Origin: Zoroaster sp. YZ-2022 | Taxonomy: Eukaryota; Echinodermata; Asteroidea; Forcipulatida; Zoroasteridae | Direction: 5' to 3' | DNA: 64,000 nt | Assembly (NCBI GenBank): GCA_029582265.1 | Contig: CM055831.1 | Coordinates: 1,178,001 to 1,242,000, forward strand | Shown: positions 10,575 through 20,682 of the stretch, in pieces | Position numbering within the stretch: position 1 is the stretch's first letter | Layout of the letters: each line of letters starts with the position of its first letter | Translations under genes and position numbers: made by a program | The notes under the pieces: model-generated | What the model saw: only the letters and a program-made list of their open reading frames with translations | Database searches by the model: none | What the model was told of the DNA's origin: nothing

Positions 10575-11016
10575 TTAATTCGTGTTGAAAACTTTTGCAA
10601 TACAAACCTACGGCTGTTTCAGTTTCATTTGATATGTTCAATGACAGAAATGCGCTCTTTAATTGATGGAGTTAAGATTTCCTTAGGAACCATTATCATT
10701 TGTCTTTCCACATAAGGTCCTTTACATTGTCATGTAAAATTATCAGAGATTTCCTTAACAATTTCATTGAAAAGAAGCTGGGGATAATGCAATAGAGGAA
10801 TGGTATAAATAGGGGACCATGCGGCGCCGCTCTGTCTTTCTTCATTCAACATGGAGGAAAAATAATTTTACAGAGGTATGAGTTTGAGTTGTCAATATAT
10901 ATATATTGACAAATGATAATGGTTCCAAAGGAAATCCGCATTTCTGTCATTGAACATATCAAATGAAACTGAAACAGCCGTAGGTTTGTATTGCAAAAGT
11001 TTTCAACACGAATTAA
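10575..11016. repeat. TTAA-flanked hairpin MITE with an internal TATA-like promoter
   Basis: TTAA at 10575-10578 and 11013-11016 flank inverted arms TTCGTGTTGAAAAC...GTTTTCAACACGAA, extended over about 130 bp per arm (blocks CGGCTGTTTCAG, TGACAGAAATGCG, ACCATTATCATTTGTC). The unpaired middle has GGTATAAATAGGGG (about 10802), then a C/T-rich CTGTCTTTCTTCATTC and ATGGAGGAAAAATAA, a four-codon frame. Unit B copy at about 34863-35319. Confidence 0.8.
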
Positions 11017-11265
11017 CTGAGACGCAATAGAAACTTACCACGTACTTGTTTTGGAATAGCATAAAATTGTAATGGTTCAAAATAAGACAACACAACAATT
11101 TGGATTAGAAATGTTGGCATTTTATTGAGGATTATGTCCACGTTTTGTCCACTGTACTCGATCCCATCTGTATCCACTTCACCGCGAGTGCACATATTAC
11201 ATTTGTGCATTGTGATTACTGATAATTTAAGGTCGAAAAAGTGGTAAGTTTCTATTGCGTCTCAG
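11017..11265. repeat. MITE with 25-bp terminal inverted repeats
   Basis: Starts CTGAGACGCAATAGAAACTT and ends with its reverse complement (AAGTTTCTATTGCGTCTCAG). It sits directly against the previous TTAA element. The open frame inside (about 65 codons, minus) has no recognisable motif. Unit B copy at 35330-35577. Confidence 0.85.
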
Positions 11266-11399
11266 TATATATAAATTATAAAAATCTTTTTAAAAATCAT
11301 AACAATTAAATAAAACCATTGTTAATAGAATCATTGTCTTCAAATGAACGAATTATACCTAAATAGTGTATTTAAAAATCAAAATCGCCATGATATGGT

Positions 11400-11565
11400 G
11401 TTAATTTATTTATTATCTTTGTTTAGCCACGGGTTGCCCATTCAGCCAAGGCTGTTTTTCAAGGGGCCGTGGTAAAATTAGAAACATTAATAAAACGTAA
11501 AGTAAATACGTTGAGAATAAATAGAAGGATAAAAGTTAAGAAAAAATAAAATATGGTGTTAATCA
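11400..11565 (-). repeat. probable 3' tail of a LINE
   Basis: On the minus strand the stretch reads CCACGGCCCCTTGAAAAACA, then TGGGCAACCCGTGGCTAA, then a run of AATAAATAAAT. A short GC-rich end followed by AATAAA-like simple repeats is typical of a LINE 3' end. No coding part remains. Also in unit B near 35710-35870. Confidence 0.45.
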
Positions 11566-12041
11566 AGTAGGCCAACAGCGTGCAACGCAAGTGTGAATTC
11601 ACATTAATTTTATTTAGTATATTTTGAGTGTAAAATGTTTTTAAGTAAAGTATTAAAAATATAAACAGTTGTCCAAAAATCTCAAAAAGTCAGAAAAATT
11701 ATGTTTAAAACCCTTATTAATACAAAATAGAATCCTCTTCTTTATTTGAATGAAATGAGTATCAAATTTATAGATCGGTTGGGCATATATACCTTGTGGA
11801 AGCGCCCTCGTTTGAGAGCTTTACTTAATTCGGGAAACTGTTATGGATTCTAAAGGTAAATAATGGACGATTTTACTTCGGTATTCATGATTTTTTGCCG
11901 AAGATTTTAATGACTCACATACCAATAGTTTGACGTTACATTGCCCGGTTTTGGAGAATGCATTATGATTTCGCAGAATGTTAATGGACAGACATGTATG
12001 CTTAATGGTAATCGTTAAGGAAAGAATGTCTAACCCAACCA

Positions 12042-12173
12042 CCACACGTGGTTGCTCCACGAGTGTGGCTCGGACACGTACCCGTATCCAGAGCCACAGG
12101 TTGGTATCATACCAACCTGTGGCTCTGGATACGGGTACGTGTCCGAGCCACACTCGTGGGGCAACACACGTGG
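12042..12173. repeat. 132-bp near-perfect hairpin
   Basis: Arms of about 60 bases: CCACACGTGGTTGC, CCACGAGTGTGGCTCGGACA, CGTACCCGTATCCAGAGCCA and CAGGTTGGTA mirrored around TATCATA. The unit B copy (36352-36467) has lost part of the second arm near the tip. Open frames seen on both strands are a by-product of the palindrome. Confidence 0.9.
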
Positions 12174-12283
12174 AAATTAAGTGTGAATCATGTGATGTAA
12201 TTTTAACAGTTAAGACGAATCTCACTAGATGTACACACATTCATTGCTGAAAATATAATTTGCAGTCATCATTGTACAACTAC

Positions 12284-12497
12284 GGGTCCTACTAATTGCC
12301 GACCCCTGCCGACATCTACCGACAACTCTTAAAAACCTACCGACATCTCATTGGGTCCTACTAATTGCCGACCCTGCCGACTTATTGTTCTCCTTGGTTA
12401 CCATCACCCTCGTGTATAATGGTACAGTCCATGTCGTATCTCGAGCGCATAAGAGTTGTCGGTAGATGTCGGCAGGGGTCGGCAATTAGTAGGACCG
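12284..12497. mobile_element. 214-bp MITE with 8-bp target duplication, absent from unit B
   Basis: Flanked by ACAACTAC at 12276-12283 and 12498-12505. The ends are inverted repeats GGTCCTACTAATTGCCGACC / GGTCGGCAATTAGTAGGACC. Unit B at about 36570 has a single ACAACTAC with no insert. An 8-bp duplication fits hAT- or P-type elements. The interior holds repeats of CTACCGACA and no gene. Confidence 0.9.
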
Positions 12498-12596
12498 ACA
12501 ACTACAACACTTTCATATCCGTGTGTCCTTGTATCGTGTTTTAATGGAAAATCTGTGTTATGTGCCATATTGGTTAGAAAAGTGGTGACTGTGACT

Positions 12597-13073
12597 AGTC
12601 AACTCGCCCCCTGGCAAACTCACCTCTTACAATCTTGCCCCTTACAAACTCGCCCCTTACAAACTCGCCCCTTACAAACTCATCCCCTTTCGATACAAAC
12701 TTGCCCCCGGCAAACTCGCCCCTCACAAATTCGCCCCTTGACAAAGTCAACCCTCGGCAAACTCGCCCCGGTAAACTCGACCCTCATAATTTGTTGACGC
12801 AGTTCACGCTGTTGAGACAGGAATATAGGCAGGATGTACGGGGACATAATTATTTTAATGAATCCAATTATGAGTTTACACAGTATATTGTTTAGCTCGA
12901 GGAGCAAGTTTACCGAGGGGCATGTTGGTTGAGGGGCGTGTTTGTCGAGGGGCGTATTTGTCGGGGGGCTGGGAGGGGGAAACTTTGTAAGGGGCAACTT
13001 TGTATCGACAGGAGGGTGAGTTAGTCAGGGGGCGAGATTATAAGGGGCGAGTTTGCCAGGGGGTGGGTTGACT
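12597..13073. mobile_element. Foldback-type element with tandem-repeat arms
   Basis: Outer ends AGTCAACTCGCCCCCTGGCA and, inverted, TGCCAGGGGGTGGGTTGACT. Each arm is made of short direct repeats: about 15-bp units CTCGCCCCTTACAAA on the left, and GAGGGGCGTGTTTGTC-type units on the right in the opposite sense. The middle (about 12790-12900) is unique AT-rich sequence. Long inverted ends built from tandem units are characteristic of Foldback elements. Unit B copy at 36669-37140. Confidence 0.8.
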
Positions 13074-13157
13074 GGCATCTGTATTCTACATTCTTTCCAG
13101 AACATCAAACTTAAAACAGTTTTTTTTTTATATATGGATACCTTTTTAACCACACAG

Positions 13158-13220
13158 GAAAAGTTAAGAAGAAAGTACAGAAGTTACCAAAAGCTGAGGA
13201 GGAAGATGAAAGACCGTTAT
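13158..13220 (+). CDS. candidate Lys/Glu-rich exon of the AHI1-like gene, unit A
   Basis: Bounded by CACACAG and GTAAGT. Two frames are open. One gives KVKKKVQKLPKAEEEDERPL, a basic-then-acidic stretch like the low-complexity N-terminal part of AHI1. The other gives EKLRRKYRSYQKLRRKMKDR with phase 0 at both ends. The exon call rests on splice sites, and on identity and position in both units. The assignment to AHI1 is by context only. Confidence 0.5.
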
Positions 13221-14329
13221 GTAAGTATTATTTATGTTAATGGGGAACGTAAATCTAATAAAACCTTTCACGGTAATATGCGCCATATTTTTGACGGGGA
13301 AAGTTGTTTATTTTGAACACTCGTTGCCGTCTGCGACCCGGCGATCTAACTTCACACACACTCCAGACACGTGCATGAAGTTGGAAACACTGGGTCAAAG
13401 ACGGCAACAAGTCTTCAAAATAAACAATTTTCCCCCATCAAAAACATGCCGCATATTACTGTGAAAGGGTTTATTACTTGATTAAAAATAATAAAATCAT
13501 TTTCTGAAAGTTAATTTGATGTGATGTTGCTAAAGGTTACCTGTCGTCCTGAAAAAGAATTCTGTCTGAAAATCTCTCATTTCAGAAAAACACCTAGATG
13601 CACAGGTAGCAATTTGTTGCGGCAAGTGTTTTCCATTAAACAGGCCTATGATTTCTCAGGATTTTTCCTGATTTCAGGATTTGTTACAAATCTGCCTTTG
13701 CCTCAAAAGCAACTAAAAAAAGAAGGAAGTAGCCTGTATTGTGTCCAAACAATTGTTTGTGGGGGTTTTGTCCTCCAGACCAAATGAAGACCAAGGCCCA
13801 CTACGCATTTTTTATGATTTTTATTTACTTCGCATCCCTGCATTAAAACTGTGAATGGTTTTTTCCACTTTCCCCATAACTTAGACTCGGCATTGAGCTG
13901 AACTCTTGGATCAAAATTGTAGGAGAATGTTAGCAAACAATTAACCTAATACTAGCTGGCGACGACTGTGGTTCACATTTTCCCTTTAGACGGAAGCCAT
14001 CATTTAAATTATCTTATTTATTATTGCCCCTGTGTGACCTGATCAATTATCAATGCTTTCCCTTAGGCCCACGTTTCACATTATAATATTGATATAATTG
14101 GGATATTTTTAAATTACCAATCATTACCGTACTTTTTATTGATCGATTGATAGATTTAGCAATGGAACTAATCGGAATATAAATTTTGACAAATTGAGTG
14201 AGACATTTTGTATTGTTGACATAATTTCTTGCTTGCAAAATGCTTTTTATATCCAAACATTAATGTTTTTTGTGATGGTAGGCCTATATGTAGCATAGTG
14301 TTAGCCAGAAGGGTGTGTGGGAGTCTTTT
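13221..14329. other. putative intron, no gene
   Basis: No exon recognised. At 13315-13425 short inverted blocks (TTGTTTATTTTGAACACTCG versus TCTTCAAAATAAACAA, and GTTGCCGTCTGCGACCC versus GGGTCAAAGACGGCAAC) form a hairpin, probably a small MITE. The rest is AT-rich. Matches unit B 37290-38521, where a half FB1 element is inserted at 37603. Confidence 0.5.
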
Positions 14330-15602
14330 GGATACCCTGTTTCATCTGTCATACATGTAAAAGTATTGTAAGTGAACAATTTGGACACACTGTTTCATCT
14401 GTCATTTACACGTAAAAGTATTGTAAGTGAACAATTTGGACACACTGTTTCATCTGTCATTTACACGTAAAAGTATTGTAAGTGAACAATTTGGACACAC
14501 TGTTTCATCTGTCATTTACACGTAAAAGTATTGTAAGTGAACAATTTGGACACCCTGTTTCATCTGTCATTTACACGTAAAAGTATTGTAAGTGAACAAT
14601 TTGGACACCCTGTTTCATCTGTCATTTACACGTAAAAGTATTGTAAGTGAACAATTTGGACACCCTGTTTCATCTGTCATTTACACGTAAAAGTATTGTA
14701 AGTGAACAATTTGGACACCCTGTTTCATCTGTCATTTACACGTAAAAGTATTGTAAGTGAACAATTTGGACACCCTGTTTCATCTGTCATTTACACGTAA
14801 AAGTATTGTAAGTGAACAATTTGGACACCCTGTTTCATCTGTCATTTACGTAAAAGTATTGTAAGTGAACAATTTGGACACCCTGTTTCATCTGTCATTT
14901 ACACGTAAAAGTATTGTAAGTGAACAATTTGGACACCCTGTTTCATCTGTCATTTACACGTAAAAGTATTGTAAGTGAACAATTTGGACACACTGTTTCA
15001 TCTGTCATTTACACGTAAAAGTATTGTACATAAGTGAACAATTTGGACACCCTGTTTCATCTGTCATTTACACGTAAAAGTATTGTAAGTGAACAATTTG
15101 GACACCCTGTTTCATCTGTCATTTACACGTAAAAGTATTGTAAGTGAACAATTTGGACACCCTGTTTCATCTGTCATTTACACGTAAAAGTATTGTAAGT
15201 GAACAATTTGGACACCCTGTTTCATCTGTCATTTACACGTAAAAGTATTGTAAGTGAACAATTTGGACACCCTGTTTCATCTGTCATTTACACGTAAAAG
15301 TATTGTAAGTGAACAATTTGGACACACTGTTTCATCTGTCATTTACACGTAAAAGTATTGTAAGTGAACAATTTGGACACCCTGTTTCATCTGTCATTTA
15401 CACGTAAAAGTATTGTAAGTGAACAATTTGGACACACTGTTTCATCTGTCATTTACACGTAATAGTATTGTAAGTGAACAATTTGGACACCCTGTTTCAT
15501 CTGTCATTTACACGTAAAAGTATTGTAAGTGAACAATTTGGACACCCTGTTTCATCTGTCATTTACACGTAAAAGTATTGTAAGTGAACAATTTGGACAC
15601 CC
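14330..15602. repeat. 55-bp minisatellite, about 23 units
   Basis: Unit blocks: CACCCTGTTTCATCTGTCAT, TTACACGTAAAAGTATT, GTAAGTGAACAATTTGGA. Units are almost identical; variants are CACACTG for CACCCTG, one unit lacking AC, one with a CATA insertion and one AATAG for AAAAG. The counterpart in unit B (38524-38696) has only about three units. Confidence 0.97.
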
Positions 15603-15771
15603 CGTTTTCAAATTTGCAGCAAATTTGGACACCCTATTCCTAAATGCCAACTATCCCCTTGATCTGTCGTACACTAGTTGCTTTATCGTCTAGGCTATGT
15701 ACATAATTCGCCACACTCGTGAAATGACACACTTACCTTTGGCTTAGTATTTCTCGGAAAACTTACAAAAC

Positions 15772-16262
15772 TATGGCGTATTACTGGTTGCATAAACTTA
15801 TCCAAGACCAATCTATATTTATCCAAGACGTGCTTGTTACAAAAATAAAAATCAGTGAAATTGTATGATTTACTGGAAAATTAGTGCTTGTGAAAGTGGA
15901 AAAAGTTGTTTAACCAATGATTTTACTAGATACAAATAGTAAGGGATTTACATTACCTGATTTTGTTTGTTCTATGCCGTCAACGAGCCGTTGTCTGTGG
16001 AAACCAAAAGATATGAATGCTTTGCATTTGCAAAGATTTTTTAAAGAAATACTCATCCTCAAAATGGACACATTGTTAATAGAAGAAGTGAATGAAGACT
16101 ACTTAATTCGTTGGTGTTTGTTTCGTCAGTTGTGGAAAATTTGGAGGTGAGTCATTTTACCAACATATATTTTTTGATGACCACAATTCTGTGCGTCCCA
16201 AAAACGGCCCTCAAGACGTCCACGCGTATGATCATGCATTGAAATTCAGCATTTTACAAGAG
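15772..16262. repeat. interspersed repeat R1, shorter copy
   Basis: Begins TGGCGTATTACTGGTTGCAT and follows the copy at 9358 with deletions (the AT-rich middle part is missing). In unit B the matching point is split by a LINE insertion (38842-39957), so the left edge here is the empty site of that insertion. Confidence 0.8.
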
Positions 16263-16291
16263 ACAAATGTACTCGAGTATGACAATACAAC

Positions 16292-16372
16292 TCCAGCAAC
16301 GATCATGTCCAGCAAAGATCATGTCCAGCAACGATCATGTCCAGCAAAGATCATGTCCAGCAAAGATCATGT
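16292..16372. repeat. 16-bp tandem repeat, five units
   Basis: TCCAGCAACGATCATG / TCCAGCAAAGATCATG repeated five times, alternating C and A at one position. It lies in a short open frame but that frame has no other support. Confidence 0.85.
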
Positions 16373-17188
16373 GTGTCATGATGAGCTGAATGCATCTAAA
16401 CTGTACATGTTTTCTGTTCAGTTGTCCCACCTTTCAACATCTGATGGACGTTTAGTCTAATCAGTCAAGTCACTGGCAAAATGTACTGAAAGTAGTAAAG
16501 GTGGAAAAATGAACAAGATTGGGGCAAAGACATGGAATACTTCTTCCATCTCACCTTAAAAAGCCTGTCTCCAGCCAACATCAAGTATTTTATTAATCAA
16601 ATCCACTCATTACTCTAGTTTAAATGTTTTTTTATGACTTTTTAATTTTATTTATTACTATTGTTATTGTGAATTTTCTTTGTAATCCTACTGTATTTCT
16701 GTTGACATTAAACTGGAATTGAAGTTGAATCGTCATCAAGCCATTTTTTTCTTCAGCTCCAAAGTTTTGTGGCTGTTTTAAATTTTTTTGTTATAAGGCA
16801 GGTTCTTTTACTTGTGGCATCTATTCATCTACATCAAGTTGTAACCAACCAGTTCTTTTCAGAACTATTTACCACTCAAAAGAGAATTTGTACATGATGT
16901 CACCGCAATCAGTCTTTACTTAAGTTTTAGTTTCATGCTTTTAATTGGAAATGTGTAATTTGTGTGTATTGTTGACTGTGTTTGTATATATGCTGATATC
17001 CATGGGGATGCCACTGAATGGACCACCCATTTGAAATAAGAAATTAATAAATAATGAATAATTGATAAATAAATAATAGTTTAGGAATCTTAAATATAAC
17101 ATACTATCTATTTTATAATGAAACAAATTGATGTCCCAGAATCTCTCTTTGTGGTAACCAAGATATTTTATTCTCATTTCCTGTGAAG
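16373..17188. other. intron-like sequence with an FB1 fragment
   Basis: No exon seen. 16848-16925 matches the right arm of the FB1 hairpin MITE (CCAGTTCTTTTCAGAACT through GATGTCACCGCAATCAGTCT). The rest is AT-rich. This stretch and the two exons that follow have no counterpart in unit B. Confidence 0.55.
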
Positions 17189-17284
17189 ATACTTGATTTT
17201 GTCAGCATGAATGTTGCCACCACCAAGTCCAAGATGTTACAAGGAGAAGGTGGATGGCACATGATAGCATGGGGATTTCTCAAG
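17189..17284 (+). CDS. AHI1: AHI1 (jouberin)-like exon, region before WD40, part 1
   Basis: A 32-codon exon between a pyrimidine-rich acceptor (CATTTCCTGTGAAG) and donor GTAAGG. It starts ILDFVS and ends IAWGFLK. Human AHI1 has ILDFLS and KIAWAFLK in the same order and at nearly the same spacing in the conserved block before its WD40 repeats. AHI1 acts at the ciliary transition zone in vertebrates. Present only in unit A. The exon ends in phase 0. Confidence 0.75.
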
Positions 17285-17736
17285 GTAAGGTTTTTGCAAT
17301 TTACATCAAATGTTATAATTATACTTGTGAAACCAAGGTTTTAATTTAAGATTACAATGAAAAACAAAAATGATTGGGTAGGTGGGTAAATACCTTTTTT
17401 GAAACAGTTGTTCTTCTTGTTGAAGGTAAGATATCTTCCCTAGAAATAATGTTGTCCCAGGTGATGTCACAGTGAAATAAATAGAAAAGTGAAATAAATT
17501 TGAGAAAAAGTACTTTTTTTCATGATCAGTGTCATGAGCAGACCCTTGCGCCAATCAGACCAATATCAACAGACCACACAACACAGACGAAAGAACACAG
17601 TGAAAACAGATTGGAATTAAGATAAATTATAAAACTTATTTAATGGATTCCAAGGTTACTTTAATATAATCTAAGTTTACATAACTGATTTTAATACAAT
17701 GAAAATATCTAAACCCAATGAAGTGTCGACTAGCAG

Positions 17737-17845
17737 TCCTACATCTTGTATTGGTGCTAACGGCAGCCTCAACACAGACAAGAAGGTACGACTTCAGTTA
17801 TTCCACCCACCGTTCAGCTACAAGGCCAAACCGGGACAACTCGAT
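17737..17845 (+). CDS. AHI1: AHI1 (jouberin)-like exon, region before WD40, part 2
   Basis: Contains IGANGSLNTDKKVRLQLFHP, matching the human AHI1 block [20 protein letters not shown] that directly follows FLK. The donor GTAAGA follows CTC GAT in phase 0. The best acceptor (CTAGCAG before 17737) gives a phase that does not fit the previous exon, so the true start may differ, a small exon may be missed, or the gene may be decayed. WD40 exons that should follow were not found before the linker exon at 20364. Confidence 0.75.
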
Positions 17846-18044
17846 GTAAGAATTTTATTTCAAATGTTTTTGTTCGTATTAACTGGTGTTTATGCCTGAG
17901 AACAATGCCACTTGATTGTTTGAGTTAGTCAATTTGAGTCTGGATCCAAGTCACTAACAAATGTGACTCAAGTGTAACTCAAGAGTTACAAGTCACATAA
18001 GTCTGCAGTTTACCTATTGTACTGGTAATTGGTGTGTTGCTTAA

Positions 18045-18731
18045 AGGGGGACTGACATCCTTTATTGTGTGTGTACTTAAGGCGTTTTGTAATAAAATAT
18101 TGTTTTTGAGACCCACCTGTGTCTATTTAATCATTGATTTTTGAGTACAAGTATTTTAAAACAATGTTTGAAGTGTTTGGGGGAGGCAACCCCGCCCCAT
18201 GGTGGAAGCTTCATTTGCATAAGATATGTGACGTAAGGTCGGGAAGATCCGATGTGTACATGATGTACATGTACATACAAACGTTTCACACACGTAGCGT
18301 CGATTTCATTTCTTCTGTGATTTTTGTTTCCGAACTAATAAAATGCCGGAAGATGTGTTGCTGCAGGATGCAGCAATACCACCAAAGACGGTGTTAGCCT
18401 TCATCTGTTCCCAAGTGACCCAAAAATCGCCGTATTTGGACGAGCAAAGTTCGACTGACAAGAGTAAAGTGGTCAGGTCCATCGGCTCACAGAGTTTTGT
18501 GCAGCGATCATTTTGAGCCGAGTTTTGAGCCGAATTTCTCTTCCCGACATGACGTCACGAACAGCTCCTCCGTGCAGGGCGTAAAAGTGGGGGGCATTTT
18601 TACAATGGTAAAATAACACTCTCAAAAACAATAAAAACACAAAACAAAAATTTTATTGATCTTTTACTGTTATAAAAGAATAAAACGATCACATATTTAA
18701 CTGTTTGATTTAAATCCATGTCAGTCCCCCT
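18045..18731. mobile_element. Kolobok-type element remnant carrying a decayed THAP domain
   Basis: TTAA at 18041-18044 and 18732-18735 flanks inverted ends AGGGGGACTGACAT / ATGTCAGTCCCCCT. Inside, on the plus strand near 18343-18530, three frames together spell a THAP zinc-finger domain: ATGCCG then RCVAAGCSNTTKDGVSLHLF (Cys-x4-Cys), LFPSDPK, then WTSKVRLTRVKWSGPS, then VLCSDHFEPSF (Cys-x2-His). The frame breaks just after the start and again near 18435. Kolobok elements use TTAA targets and encode THAP-containing transposases, which fits both features. The rest of the transposase is missing. Confidence 0.8.
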
Positions 18732-18924
18732 TTAAATGGTTATATTAAAACTTAACAATTGAAACTCATCAACCTCTGTTTTTCCTGTTACACATGGCCA
18801 CAGCCTCATTTTACCCAATCTTAAATTACTTTTGGATCAAAAATCATTACAGAATTGTTTGCAATATAATTTATTCTTACTGTTTGCATTTTAATAATGT
18901 CCTATAACAATATTTGTATTTTAA

Positions 18925-19790
18925 GTAAGATTTGTAGCTTTGCATGGGGAAATAGGATAAGTAAAGACTGTTTGCATTGACACCATGTAGTAAGATTTGT
19001 AGCTTTGCACTGTGAAAAGGATAAGTAAAGACTGTTTGCATTGACACCATGTAGTAAGATTTGTAGCTTTGCACTGTGAAAAGGATAAGTAAAGACTGTT
19101 TGCATTGACACCATGTAGTAAGATTTGTAGCTTTGCACTGTGAAAAGGATAAGTAAAGACTGTTTGCATTGACACCATGTAGTAAGATTTGTAGCTTTGC
19201 ACTGTGAAAAGGATAAGTAAAGACTGTTTGCATTGACACCATGTAGTAAGATTTGTAGCTTTGCACTGTGAAAAGGATAAGTAAAGACTGTTTGCATTGA
19301 CACCATGTAGTAAGATTTGTAGCTTTGCACTGTGAAAAGGATAAAGTAAAGACTGTTTGCATTGACACCATGTAGTAAGATTTGTAGCTTTGCACTGTGA
19401 AAAGGATAAGTAAAGACTGTTTTGCATTGACACCATGTAGTAAGATTTGTAGCTTTGCACTGTGAAAAGGATAAGTAAAGACTGTTTGCATTGACACCAT
19501 GTAGTAAGATTTGTAGCTTTGCACTGTGAAAAGGATAAGTAAAGACTGTTTGCATTGACACCATGTAGTAAGGTTTGTAGCTTTGCACTGTGAAAAGGAT
19601 AAGTAAAGACTGTTTGCATTGACACCATGTAGTAAGGTTTGTAGCTTTGCACTGTGAAAAGGATAAGTAAAGACTGTTTGCATTGACACCATGTAGTAAG
19701 GTTTGTAGCTTTGCACTGTGAAAAGGATAAGTAAAGACTGTTTACATTGACACCATGTACATGTAGTAAGGTTTGTAGCTTTGCATGGTG
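18925..19790. repeat. 64-bp satellite derived from the FB1 MITE end, about 14 units
   Basis: Unit blocks: AGTAAGATTTGTAGCTTTGC, ACTGTGAAAAGGATAAGTAA, AGACTGTTTGCATTGACACC, ATGT. They align base by base with the terminal 64 bases of the FB1 hairpin MITE (TTGTAGCTTTGCATGGTGAG, GATAAGTAAGACTAATTGCG, GTGACACCATGTGG). The array runs into a diverged FB1 body at 19790-19950. Long minus-strand open frames across it come from the repeat and are not genes. Confidence 0.95.
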
Positions 19791-19997
19791 AAAAAGGATA
19801 AGTGAAAACTGTTTGCAGTGACACTGTGTAGAAATTCTCTTTTGAGTAGTACATAGTTATGAAAAGGACCGGTTGGTAACAACTTGACATTTTGATCAGT
19901 ATGCTTTGATTGTTTTCAGGTGTCACTACAAACAGTCTTTACTTATTTGTATATTTAAATGGGAGACTTCTAGATTTATCAATCCTTTCCAGTTTTT

Positions 19998-20221
19998 GAC
20001 ACCATGTGAAATTCTCTATTGAGTAGTAATTAGTTTTGAAAAGAACTGGAGGTTACAATGCGACGTTTTGATCAGATATGCTCTGATCGTCTTCGAAAAG
20101 TTCTAAAAAGAACTTTTCAGTTCTTTTTAGAACTAATTACTACTCAAGAGAGAATTTCACATGGTGTCACCGCAATTTGTCTTACTTATCCTCTTCACCA
20201 TGCAAAGCTACAAGTTTTACC
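19998..20221. repeat. FB1 hairpin MITE, diverged copy
   Basis: Left arm GACACCATGTGAAATTCTCT, GAGTAGTAATTAGT; centre with GATCAGATATGCTCTGATC; right arm ACTAATTACTACTCAAGAGA through CACCATGCAAAGCTACAAGT and TTTTACCTA. The right end is complete. It lies just upstream of the linker exon, as in the copies at 47068 and 61861. Confidence 0.85.
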
Positions 20222-20363
20222 TAATCTGCTTTATAACAACCATATTTTATTCAATTCAATATATTTAATTCATCCACAAAATTTTATACTGTTATAAAAC
20301 AAAGCACATAATCTTAAGATTTATGCAATAAATTTACAAATATGCATTCAATTTGTTTTACAG

Positions 20364-20511
20364 GACAGTAAAGATAGGCAGGGTACCCCTGTACCAGCAG
20401 ACTGTGATGACTAGCTCATTTACATTTACACCAGGGGGGACCACCCCTATGCATCAACCAACAATGAGCACTTGTGGATCCACATTTGATACAACCCAGT
20501 ACAAAACACAG
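20364..20511 (+). CDS. Ser/Thr-rich linker exon of the AHI1-like gene, unit A
   Basis: Acceptor TTTTACAG, donor GTATGT. With one leading base the frame gives 49 codons: TVKIGRVPLYQQ..., SSFTFTPGGTTPMHQPTMST and GSTFDTTQYKTQ, phase 0 at the end. The three-base indel relative to the unit B copy keeps the frame, which supports coding history. No family recognised. Its place before the SH3 exon suggests the low-complexity linker that separates WD40 from SH3 in AHI1. The other two frames contain stops. Confidence 0.6.
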
Positions 20512-20682
20512 GTATGTTGTTTTAGTTGTTAAGCTGTGGTTGTGACTAACGTTACCAGTAATGGAAATTTTGCTACAAATGTAACATCTGTGGTTGTGAC
20601 TAGCATTACCAATAATGGCAAATTAACCACAAATGTAACATTTGTGGTTGTGAATAACATTTGTCTACTACTGTGATACATA

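Noticed and set aside
11821..12250. Open frames on both strands
   Set aside because: They are two readings of the 132-bp palindrome and its flanks; indels between units change the proteins without keeping a frame.
12456..12997. Pro/Leu/Thr-rich repeat proteins (QTRPLQTRPLQ, TNSPLTNSPL)
   Set aside because: These are translations of the tandem-repeat arms of the Foldback-type element.
14330..15602. CRISPR-like regular array
   Set aside because: Units are contiguous and near-identical with no unique spacers. It is an animal minisatellite.
18877..19926. Three long overlapping minus-strand open frames (228-349 codons) with a VSMQTVFTYPFHSAKLQ-type repeat
   Set aside because: They span the 64-bp satellite. 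64 is not a multiple of 3, so all three frames cycle through the same codons and stay open only because the monomer lacks stops on that strand.
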